The position numbers were made by a program, and so were the translations under genes. Positions 35,905-47,994 of a stretch of DNA of 64,000 nucleotides are shown here, piece after piece. Under the pieces are notes generated by a model. It worked only from the letters and a program-made list of their open reading frames with translations. It was not told the DNA's origin and made no database searches. The first letter of the stretch is position 1. Every line of letters starts with the position of its first letter. The stretch is from Daphnia carinata (Eukaryota > Arthropoda > Branchiopoda > Diplostraca > Daphniidae), in the NCBI RefSeq assembly GCF_022539665.2, contig NC_081337.1, positions 4,936,679 through 5,000,678 of the forward strand. The letters run 5' to 3'.

Positions 35905-38317
35905 ATGAACGCGCAACAATTTCGAGCTGCCGCCCACGAAATGATCGACTTTATCATCGACTATCTGGAAAACATACGTAGCAGGTTTGTAACATTTTCC
36001 AGCTAGTCTGGCGCGTTGATATACGCATTTTTCGTTCAAAGTAGAAGAATTCTGATCCTCTTTCGTGAGCTCCACATTTCCCAAGGGAAGCTGTTGCGAG
36101 TGTTATCAACTCGAGCCGCAAACCGAGGGAAATGTCAGCTTCTCCCCATCCCTTTCATCATCTTCTTTGGCCTTTTGCGTAAAGTAATAAGACTGTCTGA
36201 TTCATCGTCCAATTAAGTTGGGATCTCGTCTTGACTGAATTATTACCAAGCTTATCGTGCAACTAATGAAGTGGAGAAAATAATATTACATTGGGTTTTT
36301 CCTCCTCGTCGTATGGCTTATTTCGTTGATGAAAAATGTAGGCGTGTTCTACCAACAGTTCAGCCTGGTTACATACGGGAAATGATTCCTGAAGCTGCTC
36401 CGGAACGCGGGGAGCCGTGGCAGGCCATTTTCCAGGACATTGAACGCATCATTATGCCTGGAGTAATTATATTTAAAAATTCATCTGTTTAATCAAAATT
36501 GAATTTACACACGTTTCAATGCAAAATGCAGATATTAAAAGCAAAAACCTTACTTGCCTTTAGGTCACGCATTGGCATTCTCCTCATTTTCACGCTTATT
36601 TCCCGACGGGAAACTCTTGGCCGGCTATTCTGGCTGACATGTTGAGCGACGCTATCGGCTGCATTGGTTTTTCATGGGTAATTATGACCATTTGCAAATC
36701 TGTTATTTAATGTTATCGACGGTTATAATATATAAAGATTGCGAGTCCTGCTTGCACTGACCTGGAAGTAGTCATGATGGATTGGCTGGGACAATTATTA
36801 GGTTTACCCTCTCAGTTCCTTGCTTGTTCCGGGGGTACAGGAGGTGGGGTAATTCAGGTATGCAATTCACTTTTTCTAGCCAAATGCCATTTCACCTCAT
36901 TATAAATGTAGGGAACAGCAAGTGAAGCTACACTTGTAGCTCTCTTGGCGGCCAAATCCAAAGCCATTAAACGTTTGAAGTTAATGGACTCAAACATCGA
37001 TGAAAGCCAAATCGTTGGTAATCTGTTGGCCTATTCGTCAGGTAAGTCTTTCAATGCAACAAATTATTTAAAGAAGGTATACTTAGCATGTAACTTTCAT
37101 TAACATATTCCAGACCAGTCTCATTCGTCGGTAGAAAGGGCTGGTATTCTGGCCGGCGTTCGTGTTCGTCTTCTTCAGACTGACGAATTTTTCAGTCTGC
37201 GGGGAGAAACTCTCAAATTGGCCATGGAAGAAGACAGAGCCAAAGGATTCATCCCTTTTTTCGTAAAATACAAGCAGCCTGATTAGCATCATCAAGCCAA
37301 TAAATAGTTATGCAATATTTAGGTTACCGCAACTTTGGGTACCACTCCTTCCTGCGCTTTCGATGACCTTTCCGAGATTGGATCCGTTTGCCAAGAGTTC
37401 CAGAACATTTGGCTCCACGTTGACGCCGCATACGCTGGTAACATTGTGACAACTTCCTAGCACATAGAAAAGAAATAATCATACAAGAACTGATTCAAAA
37501 TAGGCTCAGCATTCATTTGTGACGAATATCGTCATTATTTAAACGGCCTTGAAATGGCTGACTCTTTCAACTTTAATCCACACAAATGGCTATTAATCAA
37601 TTTCGACTGTTCCGCCATGTGGTAAGGAGAAGTTAAAAAAATAATAATAAAACTTTAATACATTTTTTGTTGACAGGTTGAAAAATGCCAATGACGTGGT
37701 GGATGCTTTCAACGTGGACCCTTTGTACCTGAAACATGATCGACAGGGACAAGCCCCAGATTACAGGGTAGTCATTACATGCACTTTACTAAAGATGACA
37801 ACAAACTTTACACTTACACGGTATCGAACAGCATTGGCAGATCCCCCTTGGCAGACGATTCCGTTCATTGAAGCTCTGGTTCGTCATGCGCTCTTCCGGG
37901 GCAGAGGGCCTGCGGGGTCACATCCGCCAGCAGATTCAGCTGGCTAATGAATTCCACCAACTCGTTGCTAAAGATGACCGTTTCGAAATTCCTGTACCAC
38001 CTGCCATGGGCCTTGTTTGCTTCCGTATGAAGGTATTATAACTCCTACCCCTTTTTTTTTTAACGAATGAACCTTATGAAAAATTATATCATAAAAATGT
38101 TGAATTTAAAAAGGGAGAAAACAGTCGGAACGAGGCACTACTGAAAAGAATTAACGACTCTGGACGCATACACATGGTACCGGCCAAACTTCGTGGACAA
38201 TTTGTTCTCCGCTTAGCTGTCTGCTCTCGTTACACTGAATCACGCGATATCGTTTATGCTTGGCAAGAGGTCAGCAGTCAAGCCGACAATCTCATGGGCC
38301 AGCCAGAATTGCTGTAA
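35905..38317 (+). CDS. Ddc: Aromatic-L-amino-acid decarboxylase (dopa decarboxylase), copy 1
   Basis: Eleven exons join without frame loss to 480 codons: 35905-35984, 36342-36462, 36564-36677, 36738-36857, 36912-37041, 37114-37262, 37323-37437, 37504-37621, 37677-37767, 37832-38032 and 38114-38317. The length fits the pyridoxal-phosphate group II decarboxylases (about 475-480). Landmarks: N-terminal [34 protein letters not shown]192 in [11 protein letters not shown]272 in H-V-D-A-A-Y-A, the cofactor lysine K304 in N-F-N-P-H-K-W, and the catalytic-loop tyrosine Y333 in P-L-Y-L-K-H. H192 (not Asn) argues for a true decarboxylase rather than the aldehyde-synthase variant. The expected reaction is L-dopa to dopamine and 5-HTP to serotonin in the cytosol, feeding neurotransmitter and cuticle-tanning pathways. 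S368 here is Y in copy 2. Confidence 0.93.
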
Positions 38318-38484
38318 CATTCATGACCATTTTTAAATGTTATTTGATGTTTTTTTTCCCTGTTTTGCTTATAATATATGTATACAGCAACCTTCAAAAA
38401 CAAAATTAAATTAAGTTTTGGACGCCATTTAAACTGCTTTCGAACTGTTCATTAGAAGAAAATTTAGGTCGAATTGAAAATATT

Positions 38485-38490
38485 AATAAA
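38485..38490 (+). terminator. Polyadenylation signal, Ddc copy 1
   Basis: AATAAA about 170 bases after the stop codon, overlapping a second AATAAA-like string. It is the best candidate for 3' end formation; the same string lies at 60260-60265 in copy 2. Confidence 0.5.
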
Positions 38491-39646
38491 ATAAAATGGA
38501 AAAGCACAGCAACGCATACATGAAACAAGTGATTACCTTCAAGCTGTGAAATCACTGCCAGGAAAATTTTTACAGACGTTCGTCATCAACTTCATACCAT
38601 TTTTCACCACCAAATATTTCTTTCTATCAACCAGCGTTACATGATAATGAACAGTATCTCATCTTTCAAAATACTTAGGAATTTCCACATCCCTTACAGC
38701 TTTGCTATGCTGAGACTTTCCTGTATACAATCCATTAACTATTTGCATATTATTATTGAAGTAATCATAAATGTTTCAAGCAATATACTGGGTTACCACT
38801 GAAATACTATGGAGGTCTCCACACTCGAGGATTCTTCGTTGACGATGCCCGCATTATGTTAGGTGTGTGCAAATCTTAGCGAACTATAAAACAAGTTTCT
38901 TCCTACTAGTTTTACGATCTTCCTAACCATAACGTAAAAGCCAACCTCTGAAATTTTCTCTGTAGCACACTTTTATAACTCACCAAATAGGTGTATTCTC
39001 CAGTGACATTTCTTAACACTTATATTCCTGAGAAGAAAGTTGAAAAATTACATTTACATTCAGAAATATTGCAAAACATTTACAAATTGCCAGACTAGAC
39101 TTGATCCTTCCATCTCGTAGAAAATGAGGAAGCAGACAGAATATTTCCACTGTTGCTACTTCTTGATCTTTGCAGACGGTACGGATCTGCAATTACAACG
39201 GATAATTATAATTTCATCAAGATGCACAAAAAACTAGGCGATTTCACTACTGTTCAAAATAAAAACATAACAATAGATCATAATGGAAAATTTTAATTGC
39301 AATGAATTGCAAACCATCCAAATCCAAACATTATGATCGAACAGTTTCATATTAAAATTATCTTAATTTAGTCATGTAAGAGTTTCTTGATACACGTAAA
39401 CCAAATAGCAGTCACATGCTAACGTGCCCACTGATATAATTTCACCTTCTATAATTCCCCCATTTCCAATGAGAAATAGCGGATTAGTTAGAGGTTACGA
39501 GAAACTAGTACTAAAAACATTTAGGTATAATACTTCTTTGGTCAAAACCATGAAGGATGTTTTTGAACCCATTTTTTGATATTTCACTGATCACAGAAGA
39601 CTGTTCATTCACGAATAGTATTCCTGGCCAAGCAAATGGAATAGTC
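38491..39646. other. Downstream of Ddc copy 1, no gene seen
   Basis: Non-coding by eye. 39365-39510 is one copy of a local repeat (CATGCTAACGTGCCCACT core) that recurs at 61.14, 61.55 and 62.20 kb. Compared with copy 2, this stretch has many one- or two-base indels, which may reflect poor sequence near a contig end. Confidence 0.5.
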
Positions 39647-39746
39647 NNNNNNNNNNNNNNNNNNNNNNNNNNNNNNNNNNNNNNNNNNNNNNNNNNNNNN
39701 NNNNNNNNNNNNNNNNNNNNNNNNNNNNNNNNNNNNNNNNNNNNNN
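39647..39746. other. Assembly gap (100 N)
   Basis: Exactly 100 Ns, the usual placeholder for unknown gap size. It lies where copy 1 of the duplication ends and directly before the left arm of the large palindrome. Confidence 0.98.
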
Positions 39747-40189
39747 AGAACCTCGGGCATTCACAAAAAAGGAGGGGGAGGAAGAAAAAAGAATCTAGAA
39801 GATCAGTAGCTCCTACACCTGCACGCGGTGCACAAGTGTAGATTTTTTTCTTGCAATCCACGTCTAATTATTCTTAGAATTTTCGCACGTGCTTTTAGCT
39901 TTCGCAAATTGTAGATTCATCAATTGCGCACTGCATCAGCACATGGTGTAGCATCTGCACTGGTTTTGTTTAGTTGGGTAGTACGTTAAGTCTCGATTAA
40001 ATAGAGAAACATAGATTAAGTTAAGGATAAGTAGGTCTAAAGCTAATTTAAGGGTTAGGCCAGTGTAAGTTAGGCGTAAGTGTAGTCCACCTCAATTCGT
40101 TACTTTAGCACAACATTATCTCAGCCATTTTCTTTCACTGTTTTATGCAATTGTGTACCATGTGTGATTTTTTAAATTAATGGTGTATA

Positions 40190-41415
40190 CCTAGGTGGGC
40201 TATATTACTGAAGAGGACTGGTGAACAGTGAGAGTCACTGCCAAGATCCTAGCCCAAAATTGCAAGGTATTTAAAACATTTGAAGTGTCTTACCATGTTC
40301 TATGTATTACTCTATGTATAGGAGGGCTAGCAACATCACCAAGGAGGATTACTGGACCTCGAGGATTGCTGGTGAAGTTGCCAAAGATTGTCAAGTATTA
40401 CCTTAACAATCATATTTATTGCCAAGGTCTGCAAGTTATTAATTTAAAAAATTTCAAGTATTAATTGATGTTTTCGTTTTTATGTATGTAGGTGGTCAAC
40501 GATATTAACGAAGAAGTAACCCTGGACAACGAGGGTCGACGCCAGTCATCAAGATCATTGCCAAGCATTTGTCAGGTGTTTACCTCAAACTTTTAAATAC
40601 CTAAACGTATTAGCTTTTTGTCATTTTAGGAGGGTCTTTAGCACCACCAAAGATGGCCGCTGGGCGTACCATTATTTACTGCCAATGTCTTCAAGGTATA
40701 AATTTTAAGTTTCAGATATGAATTGATGTTTCCTTGATATACATATTGATGGATCCACGACAGAGGGGAACAGTGAACAACGTGTGTGTGCCACCAAAAG
40801 AATCGCCAAGGCCTGAAAAGTAATAATCTTTAAAGTTTTAGTATATAACCGTGTGTTTTTGTGTGTATTTAAGTGGGCTGACAGCACAAATGAGGGAGAT
40901 TGCTGTATTCCGAGGATCGTTGATGGGTATTTCGGAATTATCGTCAATGATGTCAAGTTATTCATATTCAAAATCTATATATGTTATTTGTGACTGTTGT
41001 TTTTTTTTGTTTTTTTTTTCAATTTATATATGGGATATCCATTACACTACCGAAGAGGACCACTGGACAATGAGGGGAATTAAGTGAAGTTTACTTACCA
41101 GAATGTTCAGGAGGCACCAGAAATTGTTATCAGGTTTAGTGTATTAACTTTAAAATTTTTAAGTGTTAATTGATTTCATTTATGTATGTGTTTTTTTGTA
41201 TTGCATATAAGTGGGCTTATGACATAACCGAGGAAAATCAATGGACAATCAGAATTATCGCCAACCATTACAGGGTATTAACCTTAAAATATCTATTGTT
41301 TAATCATGTGTTTTTTTGTATGTATTTAATCGGCTACAGCGGAGAGATACCTGGCACTGTAGATGTTCTGCCCAGTACTTCAAGCCCACAAGAAGGGGGG
41401 GGGGGAAATAGCAGA
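40190..41415 (+). repeat. Array of degenerate exon-like units (about eight), left arm
   Basis: Units of about 120-180 bp start after T-rich ...ATTTAA/G at about 40193, 40321, 40490, 40630, 40750, 40874, 41030, 41212 and partly 41330. The better ones read G-Y-I-T-E-E-D-W, N-I-T-K-E-D-Y-W-T-S-R-I-A, H-Y-T-T-E-E-D-H-W-T-M-R and Y-D-I-T-E-E-N-Q-W-T-I-R-I-I-A-N, usually ending at a donor-like AAG|GTATT. The shared peptide pattern is x-I-T-E-E-D-x-W-T-x-R-I-x-A-K. Most units now carry stops or frameshifts. Confidence 0.7.
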
Positions 41416-42001
41416 TAAAATGGGTGAGTATTGCTAAATCATAATACTATTATCATAATACATTTAAAACTATTATTTGTGTGTTCAATCAGGCTCCCTG
41501 TCATACCTTTTCCCTACCACTATTTTCCATTGAAGTACTGTGGGGTATGGTTTTAACTTTAATGAGCACGTAAATTCACTACGCCTTTGCACTGTGGTTC
41601 TTTTACTGCTTTTGTTAGATATAATGCACTGGTTAGGGTTGTTTGTATTTAATTTACATAGTCCTTCTTTAGTCGGTATCACACTATGGTTATTACCCCA
41701 CCATGTCACCACCCAACCATATAAACAACCCGCTCAACAAAACCCGACCCGATCGAAGCGGGGCTGTGAAGTTGACAAGTCCTTCTTTGACCAATTCGAT
41801 GTTTTGCAACGCTGTATCAAATGTCTGCAAAAGTGCATATGAAGTTTAGTCTTCTATGAGCAGACAGTTTGTAAGAAAACCAGAAATACCGATGAATATT
41901 TGATAATTTCATATTGGCGAAGTTATATTTGGTATTTAATCAGATTTGATAATTTTAAAATCTTGAGGACGGGTAGCGATAGCGGGGGATTATAGTTCAT
42001 T

Positions 42002-42345
42002 ATGGCGACGACATCACTCCAACCAGAAAGTCTTCACCACAGAATAGAATTTAAACGAAGTTATAGAAATTCTCCTTGATTTTGAAAAACAGACTAGACC
42101 TGTGAGTTGAATTTCTGTATCTTTTTGCATCTTGCTTGATCTTATGCTTCGCTTACAGGTAGAAATTATTTCAGCAAGGTGCATCTCGGAACAATTGCAC
42201 AGATCAGTTATGAAACTGGCTTGTTGTATACCATGACCAAACCCTACAGCCTTGTGGCGTTCAATGGATGGTTGTCCACCTTGACAATTTAGTTGAGGGA
42301 ACAGAAGAATTTCATTTCAATTTGGTGTGTAGAAGAACTTACTCT
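42002..42345 (+). pseudogene. Degenerate coding remnant inside the palindrome
   Basis: Starts M-A-T-T-S-L-Q-P-E-S-L-H-H-R-I-E-F and after a one-base frame change continues V-I-E-I-L-L-D-F-E-K-Q-T-R-P-V. After an intron-like gap (...GCTTACAG) it reads V-E-I-I-S-A-R-C-I-S-E-Q-L-H-R-S-V-M-K-L-A, and after another frame change C-G-V-Q-W-M-V-V-H-L-D-N-L-V-E-G-T-E-E-F to a donor-like TCT|GTAAG. The protein is not recognised. The coding character is inferred from long clean stretches in switching frames. Confidence 0.4.
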
Positions 42346-42399
42346 GTAAGAAAATCATTGATTTGATTTTTTAAACCTTTTTTTTTTATATACATATAA

Positions 42400-43660
42400 A
42401 TAGGTTGGGTGTTACCTCGATTATGGCTCATCAGTGCCAATTTAAGCAGGTATTGATTTCTAGGTTAAAGAGGATATAGCATTATTTAAAGATATTTATT
42501 CGGGTTTATAACTTTCAGGGTTTTAGCCATAGGGTAGCAACCTGATGTTTGTGGTTTAAGTGGCTGAGGAATTGTAGGTATTTATATTATATGGCAGGCT
42601 TTATAGTACATTTGTGTTGGTAAATGGTCCTGTTATATTTTTTCTATTTGTTTCAGGTGGCTATGTAGCAATTCTGAATGTAGTTTGAGGATTGTTATAT
42701 CTGATAACACAAATGAGAGGCATTAATCTTCGTAAACTTGGCTGAACAATGCAAATTAGATTGCATTGAATCTGGAATTCAGCTTCGCGGAAAGGCATAA
42801 GTTATAGGATACGTATATTTATTTCTAAAAATATTTGGAAATAGTATGTATTAATGTGATGCTTTTTTTACAGTTTAATCAGAATAACAAAGTTATCCAA
42901 TGAACTGTGCATTGGAATGTGTAGGAATGAGATATTGTACTATGGATTCAAAGAAATGGTAAGTGAAGAAAAGGAAAACTAAAACCAGTAGCTGAGAAAG
43001 ATAATAATTCAAGTTGAATTAGAAGATAGACAATGAAGTATGTTTCAAGTATGCAATGGATTTTTTGATGATGCTTGAAAGAGGTAAAAAAGAAAATAAT
43101 GGAATGAATAAGGGAAATTTATTAACCTATGATATTAGCAGATTGATAAATCTGGTGATGGTTAAGATATTTTACTTGTGATTAGTAAAATGTACAAGCT
43201 GACATTAAAAAACTGTATAATTAGTAATAACTTGTATAATTGTATAATATATTAGCCATAAAATTTGCCACGATGATTGTTTACAACAAATGAGCAGGTT
43301 GTCAATATAATAGACTTAAAAATCTGTATGTAATTCACCAATTATGTAAATGGTATAAAACCAGTATTTAAAAAAAGGGGTCTAATGTAATCTGGTTGTA
43401 AAAGTGACATGAATTTGTGGGAAGTTTGTAGTAAGATTTTTCATTGCATAACTCTAAAAATCATATTTTAATATCAATAAACAAATTAAACTTTTCTTGC
43501 AAAAACTATCTGCCATTAAACATTCCTTTGTGAACTTTAACAACTGAATTTCATTCAAAACTTTGTTTTTTTTCGTTTTAGTTTTTCACTTAGTGATATT
43601 TCCCTCGTTAAATTTTTAGTATATATTTTACGTGTTACTGATGGCAACGCTGTTCTTACG
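42400..43660. other. Unpaired segment of the palindrome, no gene seen
   Basis: AT-rich and without recognisable coding sequence or inverted counterpart on the other side of the centre. Confidence 0.4.
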
Positions 43661-43884
43661 TTTGAAGAGCGAGGATGTATTTTTTAATGACGATTTTATT
43701 GTGATTTAACACCGTGTAGATTAGAAGAACCGATTTATAATTAATTTCTGTATTTTCAGTACTTGAGAAACATTGACACAACCATTTGACATTTACACAT
43801 TTTATTATAATTCAAACACACATACAATCTACTCACTACACACAACATACATATACACTTTAACACCAATGCAATTTTGAGTAA

Positions 43885-46015
43885 CTATGTGGTATCGAAC
43901 CCTAACTTTCGGTGTATCCCTAATCTTCGGTGTACCTTTCCGATGCTCAACCGTTGAGCTACAGTCACTTACGATTTCAATGTTTTATACCTTGAGTCAA
44001 CGCACGAACATATTGTATAGTTAATATTTTAATCTTGCTATACTATTGGTCAGTCTGACCAGCTATTGCTTATGTAACATGGCATATCTGTAGAGGGTCC
44101 GGCTACGATGTCGGAAGACAGAGGTTCAAATACAGTGAAGGGTAAAATTATCAAATGATGATTGAAACTGAAAATAAAAATTTTTATAATTCTACTGCCA
44201 CTCAAATATTTGAAAATGTGTAAAAGATGACGTTTCGCTATACCATTGGTTGGTCTGATCATACAATTCACAAGTGTTATAGCTTGTGTGTAGAGAACCC
44301 GGCTACGGTAACAGAAGACTTGGTTTCAAATCTTATGAAATGTTAAAATAATCTGCAACCATGCAATACATATATTTATGTTTATTATATTGTATATATT
44401 GAAAATGTGTAATAGGTTGTCTAAAAATCACTTCCAAAAATTGTTGTCGGCAGAATGTAACTCATGGCTCAATGGTAGAGCATCGGCTTCGTAAGTCAAA
44501 TGATTAGGGATCGATCCCCAAAAGAGTTCAACCATAAAATAAACGATTCAAATGAGCAAATTATACGATAAGCGAGGTTTCTAAAATTACTATTGTTATG
44601 CAACAATCGCATAACAAGCCATGATATTAAATGAAATTAATAAAATACATTGCTCAAGATTTCTAACATTCATTAATAATCATCACTCTAGAAAGAAGAT
44701 AATGGCTACGGTAAAAATCCGTTGTAAATTTCTATCAATAAAGAGAAACATTATATTTACTATACTACGGTTAAAACCCGTTTTAAACTATAAAAATTTC
44801 TATGTACTCAATAAAGAGTAACATATCATATTTATTGGAATTTTTTAAATTTTCGAGATTAACTTTTTGTAAAATATCCGTTCGCGTGCTTCGCACGAAG
44901 TTACCCAACTCGACTGGCTCCGTGGAATCGTGACACCTGGGAAGGTAGGAGGCCTGTGGAATCGGAAACCTGACCTGGGAATCGAACCAGTAACCTTCGT
45001 GTTGGGAAGCGGACGCTTTGCGTTTCCGGCATCTGCCCCCCTATATCCCCCCAGTGGGATCAGGTTTTTTATTGACTTGCACGCACTGTTACGTTATGTA
45101 AATGGTAAACACTTAAACTTTCCTGAAGTGTCACAAGTATCTCAATGGTAGAGCATCGACATAGTTATATGGGATTTGAACCCACGCAATTCAGCTATGT
45201 TCGCTGTGCAGAAAGGAAAATTTTTAATAGCCTTTGCATTTAGAATGCTGCATATATATCGCAATATTTGATGAAATTCCGAACATCATGATGGTTTCTA
45301 CATTTGGGATTGTTGCATCTGTTGCATTTTTATAAACCTTTGAATATACTATATTGTATATTTTGTTCATATGAATCATTTATTTTATGATTGAACTCTT
45401 TTAGGGATAGATCCCTATTCATTTGACTTACGAAGCCAATGCTCTACCATTGAGCCATGAGTTACATTCCACCGACTATCATTTTTGAAAGTATTCTTTG
45501 GACTTCCTATTACACATATTCAATAAATACAACATAATACACATAAAATTATTTAATGCATGTTTGCCGATAGCTTTGTACGATAGCAGTGTGTACGATT
45601 CGAAACCCAGTCTTCTGGTACCGTAGTCGGACTTTCTACACACAAGCTATAGCACTTGTGGATTGTATGGTCAGATTAACCAATGGTATAGCGAATCATC
45701 ATCCTTTACATATTTTTAAAAACTTAAGTGACAGTAAATAAACGAGATAATTTTCGATTCTTATGTTTGATAATTTTACCCATTACCGGATTTGAACCTC
45801 TGGCTTCTAACATCGTAGCCGGACCATCTACAGATATGCCATGATATATTTACAAATACTGGTCAGACTGACCAATAGTATATTAAGATTTAAATATTAA
45901 CTAGACAATATTGTCGTGCGTTGACTCAAGGTATAAAACTTTGAAATCGTAAGTGACTATAGCTCAATAGTTAAGCATCGGCAAGCTACGCCGAAGTTGA
46001 GGGTTCGATACCACA
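43885..46015. repeat. Inverted cluster of tRNA-like sequences at the palindrome centre
   Basis: Left side: 43885-43975 (minus; TAGCTCAACGGTTGAGC...GGTTCGATACC), 44087-44150 (plus; GGTTCAAATAC), 44290-44330 (plus), 44458-44528 (plus). Right side: 45131-45180 (plus, anticodon arm lost), 45393-45464 (minus), about 45600-45660 (minus), about 45790-45845 (minus) and 45953-46015 (plus; GGTTCGATACC). Most pairs mirror each other across the centre. Near the middle (44965-45040) a minus-strand GGTTCGATTCCCAGG with a CTTCCCAA loop looks like a decayed tRNA-Gly. All are imperfect cloverleaves. Confidence 0.6.
44458..44528 (+). pseudogene. tRNA-Thr(CGT)-like sequence
   Basis: D-arm GCTC-AATGGTA-GAGC, anticodon arm TCGGC-TTCGTAA-GTCAA (anticodon CGT, one mismatch), T-arm TAGGG-ATCGATC-CCCAA. 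The acceptor strand AACTC can pair with GAGTT only with a one-base shift, and the T-loop lacks the usual TTC. A sister copy lies inverted at 45393-45464. It is a pseudo-tRNA or the tRNA-derived part of a short element. Confidence 0.5.
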
Positions 46016-46339
46016 TAATTGCTGAATTGATTAGTTATAAAAGTATAGGTATGTGTTAAATTGTGTATAATGTCAATTATGTGTGTATGTTTGAGTTATA
46101 ATAAAATGTGTCAATGTCAAACGATTGTATATCCCAGTTACTGAAAATAAAGAAAATTAAACAAATTAACATAATTCGCTTCTTCTAATCTACACAATGT
46201 TAAATCACAAATAATCAAATATAATCGGTATTAAATTAATGCATACAATTCTTTCACTCATCAAACGCGAGCACAAGGTAGACACCAGAACAAATAAACA
46301 CTAAAAAAAATTAAGCGAAGAAAAAAACAACAAAGCGAA

Positions 46340-47190
46340 ATAATAATTCATCTTTTGCTCAAGACAGTGTGGATGCAAGACAAAGTCTTATTCGTAGCAA
46401 GATAAGCTCAATCTGTTTACTGATATTAGACCAATACAGTATGACAGAGTTTTAGGATGTAAAGCCCTACTACAAACGTTGCTATAGATTCACGTCACTT
46501 CTACAACCAAGGTTGAATTTGAATGAATGAATTTGTAAAACATATATCATTTATACTTGTTTGCTTAACAGCGGAGTGTTCAAATATGTTAACCAGTGTT
46601 CCATTTTTTTATTATCATTTAAATAACTTAAATCTCTTTTTACCTACGACTTTTGAATCAATAACTGTTATTATACCACAACATATGTACAACAGTCACC
46701 GATTTTTAATCAAATATCAATATTATCAATACCATCCACCCTAATCATTAGAAGTGCTTTATATTTTACATAGATTATTTATATTATTAGGCGGTATTAT
46801 TTCTTTTCTGTGGGGTAACGTATTAAATGAAACCCAATCGGAAAGAAATATTTTATAATCTACAATTCTTAATAATCTTTTTCATATATCTTTTTTCGCT
46901 ACGCCTTAATTTTTAATTTATGACAATAGGGCTGACTTTCCTACATACATATCACCAGTTGATTTAACAAATATGTTATTCTAGTCAGTTTGTAAGAAAA
47001 AAACGAACATATCTAGGTTGTATACGAAAACTACATGAACTTGCATATATACATGTTCTCTGAATCACTACACTGACATGTCAAGTGATAATCTACAGTG
47101 TAGATTATTCTGCCATATCTTCGGTTCACTTACAGCCTTCAGTATATTCTAAAACAATCAAACGTGAATTAAATGCCAAATAAAGAATCG
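46340..47190. other. Unpaired segment of the palindrome, no gene seen
   Basis: AT-rich; the open frames on both strands are short and unrecognised. Confidence 0.4.
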
Positions 47191-47195
47191 TTAAC

Positions 47196-47375
47196 ATGAA
47201 ATTTGAAATATGTAACAGTATCCTTGATTTGCTTAACTGTATACACTCCGAAAAAACTGAGGTAAAAACTCGAAGTAAAATGGGAGAAACAATTGATGCT
47301 GCAGCACGCATACCCCCGTATGGTAATCCAGATTTACAGCCTGTTTATATTGCTCAATCTTGTCTTCAAGCCTAG
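47196..47375 (+). CDS. Small open frame of 59 codons in the palindrome
   Basis: Starts M-K-F-E-I-C-N-S-I-L-D-L-L-N-C and ends G-E-T-I-D-A-A-A-R-I-P-P-Y-G-N-P-D-L-Q-P stretch plus V-Y-I-A-Q-S-C-L-Q-A and TAG. The composition is protein-like and unlike the AT-rich surroundings, but the family is not recognised and no splice partner was found. It may be the last exon of a degraded element gene. Confidence 0.3.
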   Translation: MKFEICNSILDLLNCIHSEKTEVKTRSKMGETIDAAARIPPYGNPDLQPVYIAQSCLQA

Positions 47376-47994
47376 CCTGTAAGATAATAGTCGGTAGGAT
47401 AACACTTGAATTTGTTATTAAATATGTAATATCTGCAAAATGTGACGTGTTTTGACACCATCAAATTTCATCGGCTTATTAAAGCGGGTTGAACCGATCG
47501 ACCGGGTAAATTATGCCATTCCATTTTCCAGAAATGTCCACATTTTAAACAAAACAGAAAAAATCAAATCATTACATGTACAAAACAAAACATTAGTGTT
47601 AATTAAAATACACCGACCCATTATCAACCGTTATACCAATGTTAGCTGTACTACATAATCTAAATACAACCATCCCTACCCGGTGCATACAATCTAACTA
47701 AAGCAGTAAAAGAACCACGTGGCAAAGGTGTAGTGAAAGTGCGTGCCGGTGCAAGGTGAAACCATAACCCAATAGCCAGAATATATTAGTTGGGAAAAAG
47801 CAATTGCAGGATACCAGACAAAACATACAGATAACAGTTTAAACATGAAATAAATGACAATTTAGCAATACTTAACTGAATCATCGACCAATTTTTTCAC
47901 ACAGCTAGTATACTCCAGTCTCGAATCTCCTCTATAACATTCTAAAACAAACAAACAAAAAATAACATTAAATATTTGAAATTACATGTCTAAT

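Larger units (their letters stand above)
29795..39646 (+). repeat. Segmental duplication, copy 1 (cut off by the assembly gap)
   Basis: Matches 51478-61423 in the same orientation (offset about 21.7 kb). From 29.8 to about 32.03 kb the copies differ frequently; from about 32.03 to 38.6 kb they are nearly identical, with a few substitutions and single-base indels; from 38.6 kb to the gap, small indels become frequent again. It contains the first Ddc copy. Confidence 0.9.

Noticed and set aside
36271-36492. Separate 73-codon gene
   Set aside because: It is intron 1 and exon 2 of Ddc read through; the acceptor at 36341 and donor at 36463 fit the family.
39511-39861. Open frames spanning the N gap
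   Set aside because: They exist only because Ns are translated as unknown residues.
44458-44528. Functional tRNA-Thr gene
   Set aside because: The acceptor pairs only with a shifted register and the T-loop is altered; kept as tRNA-like.
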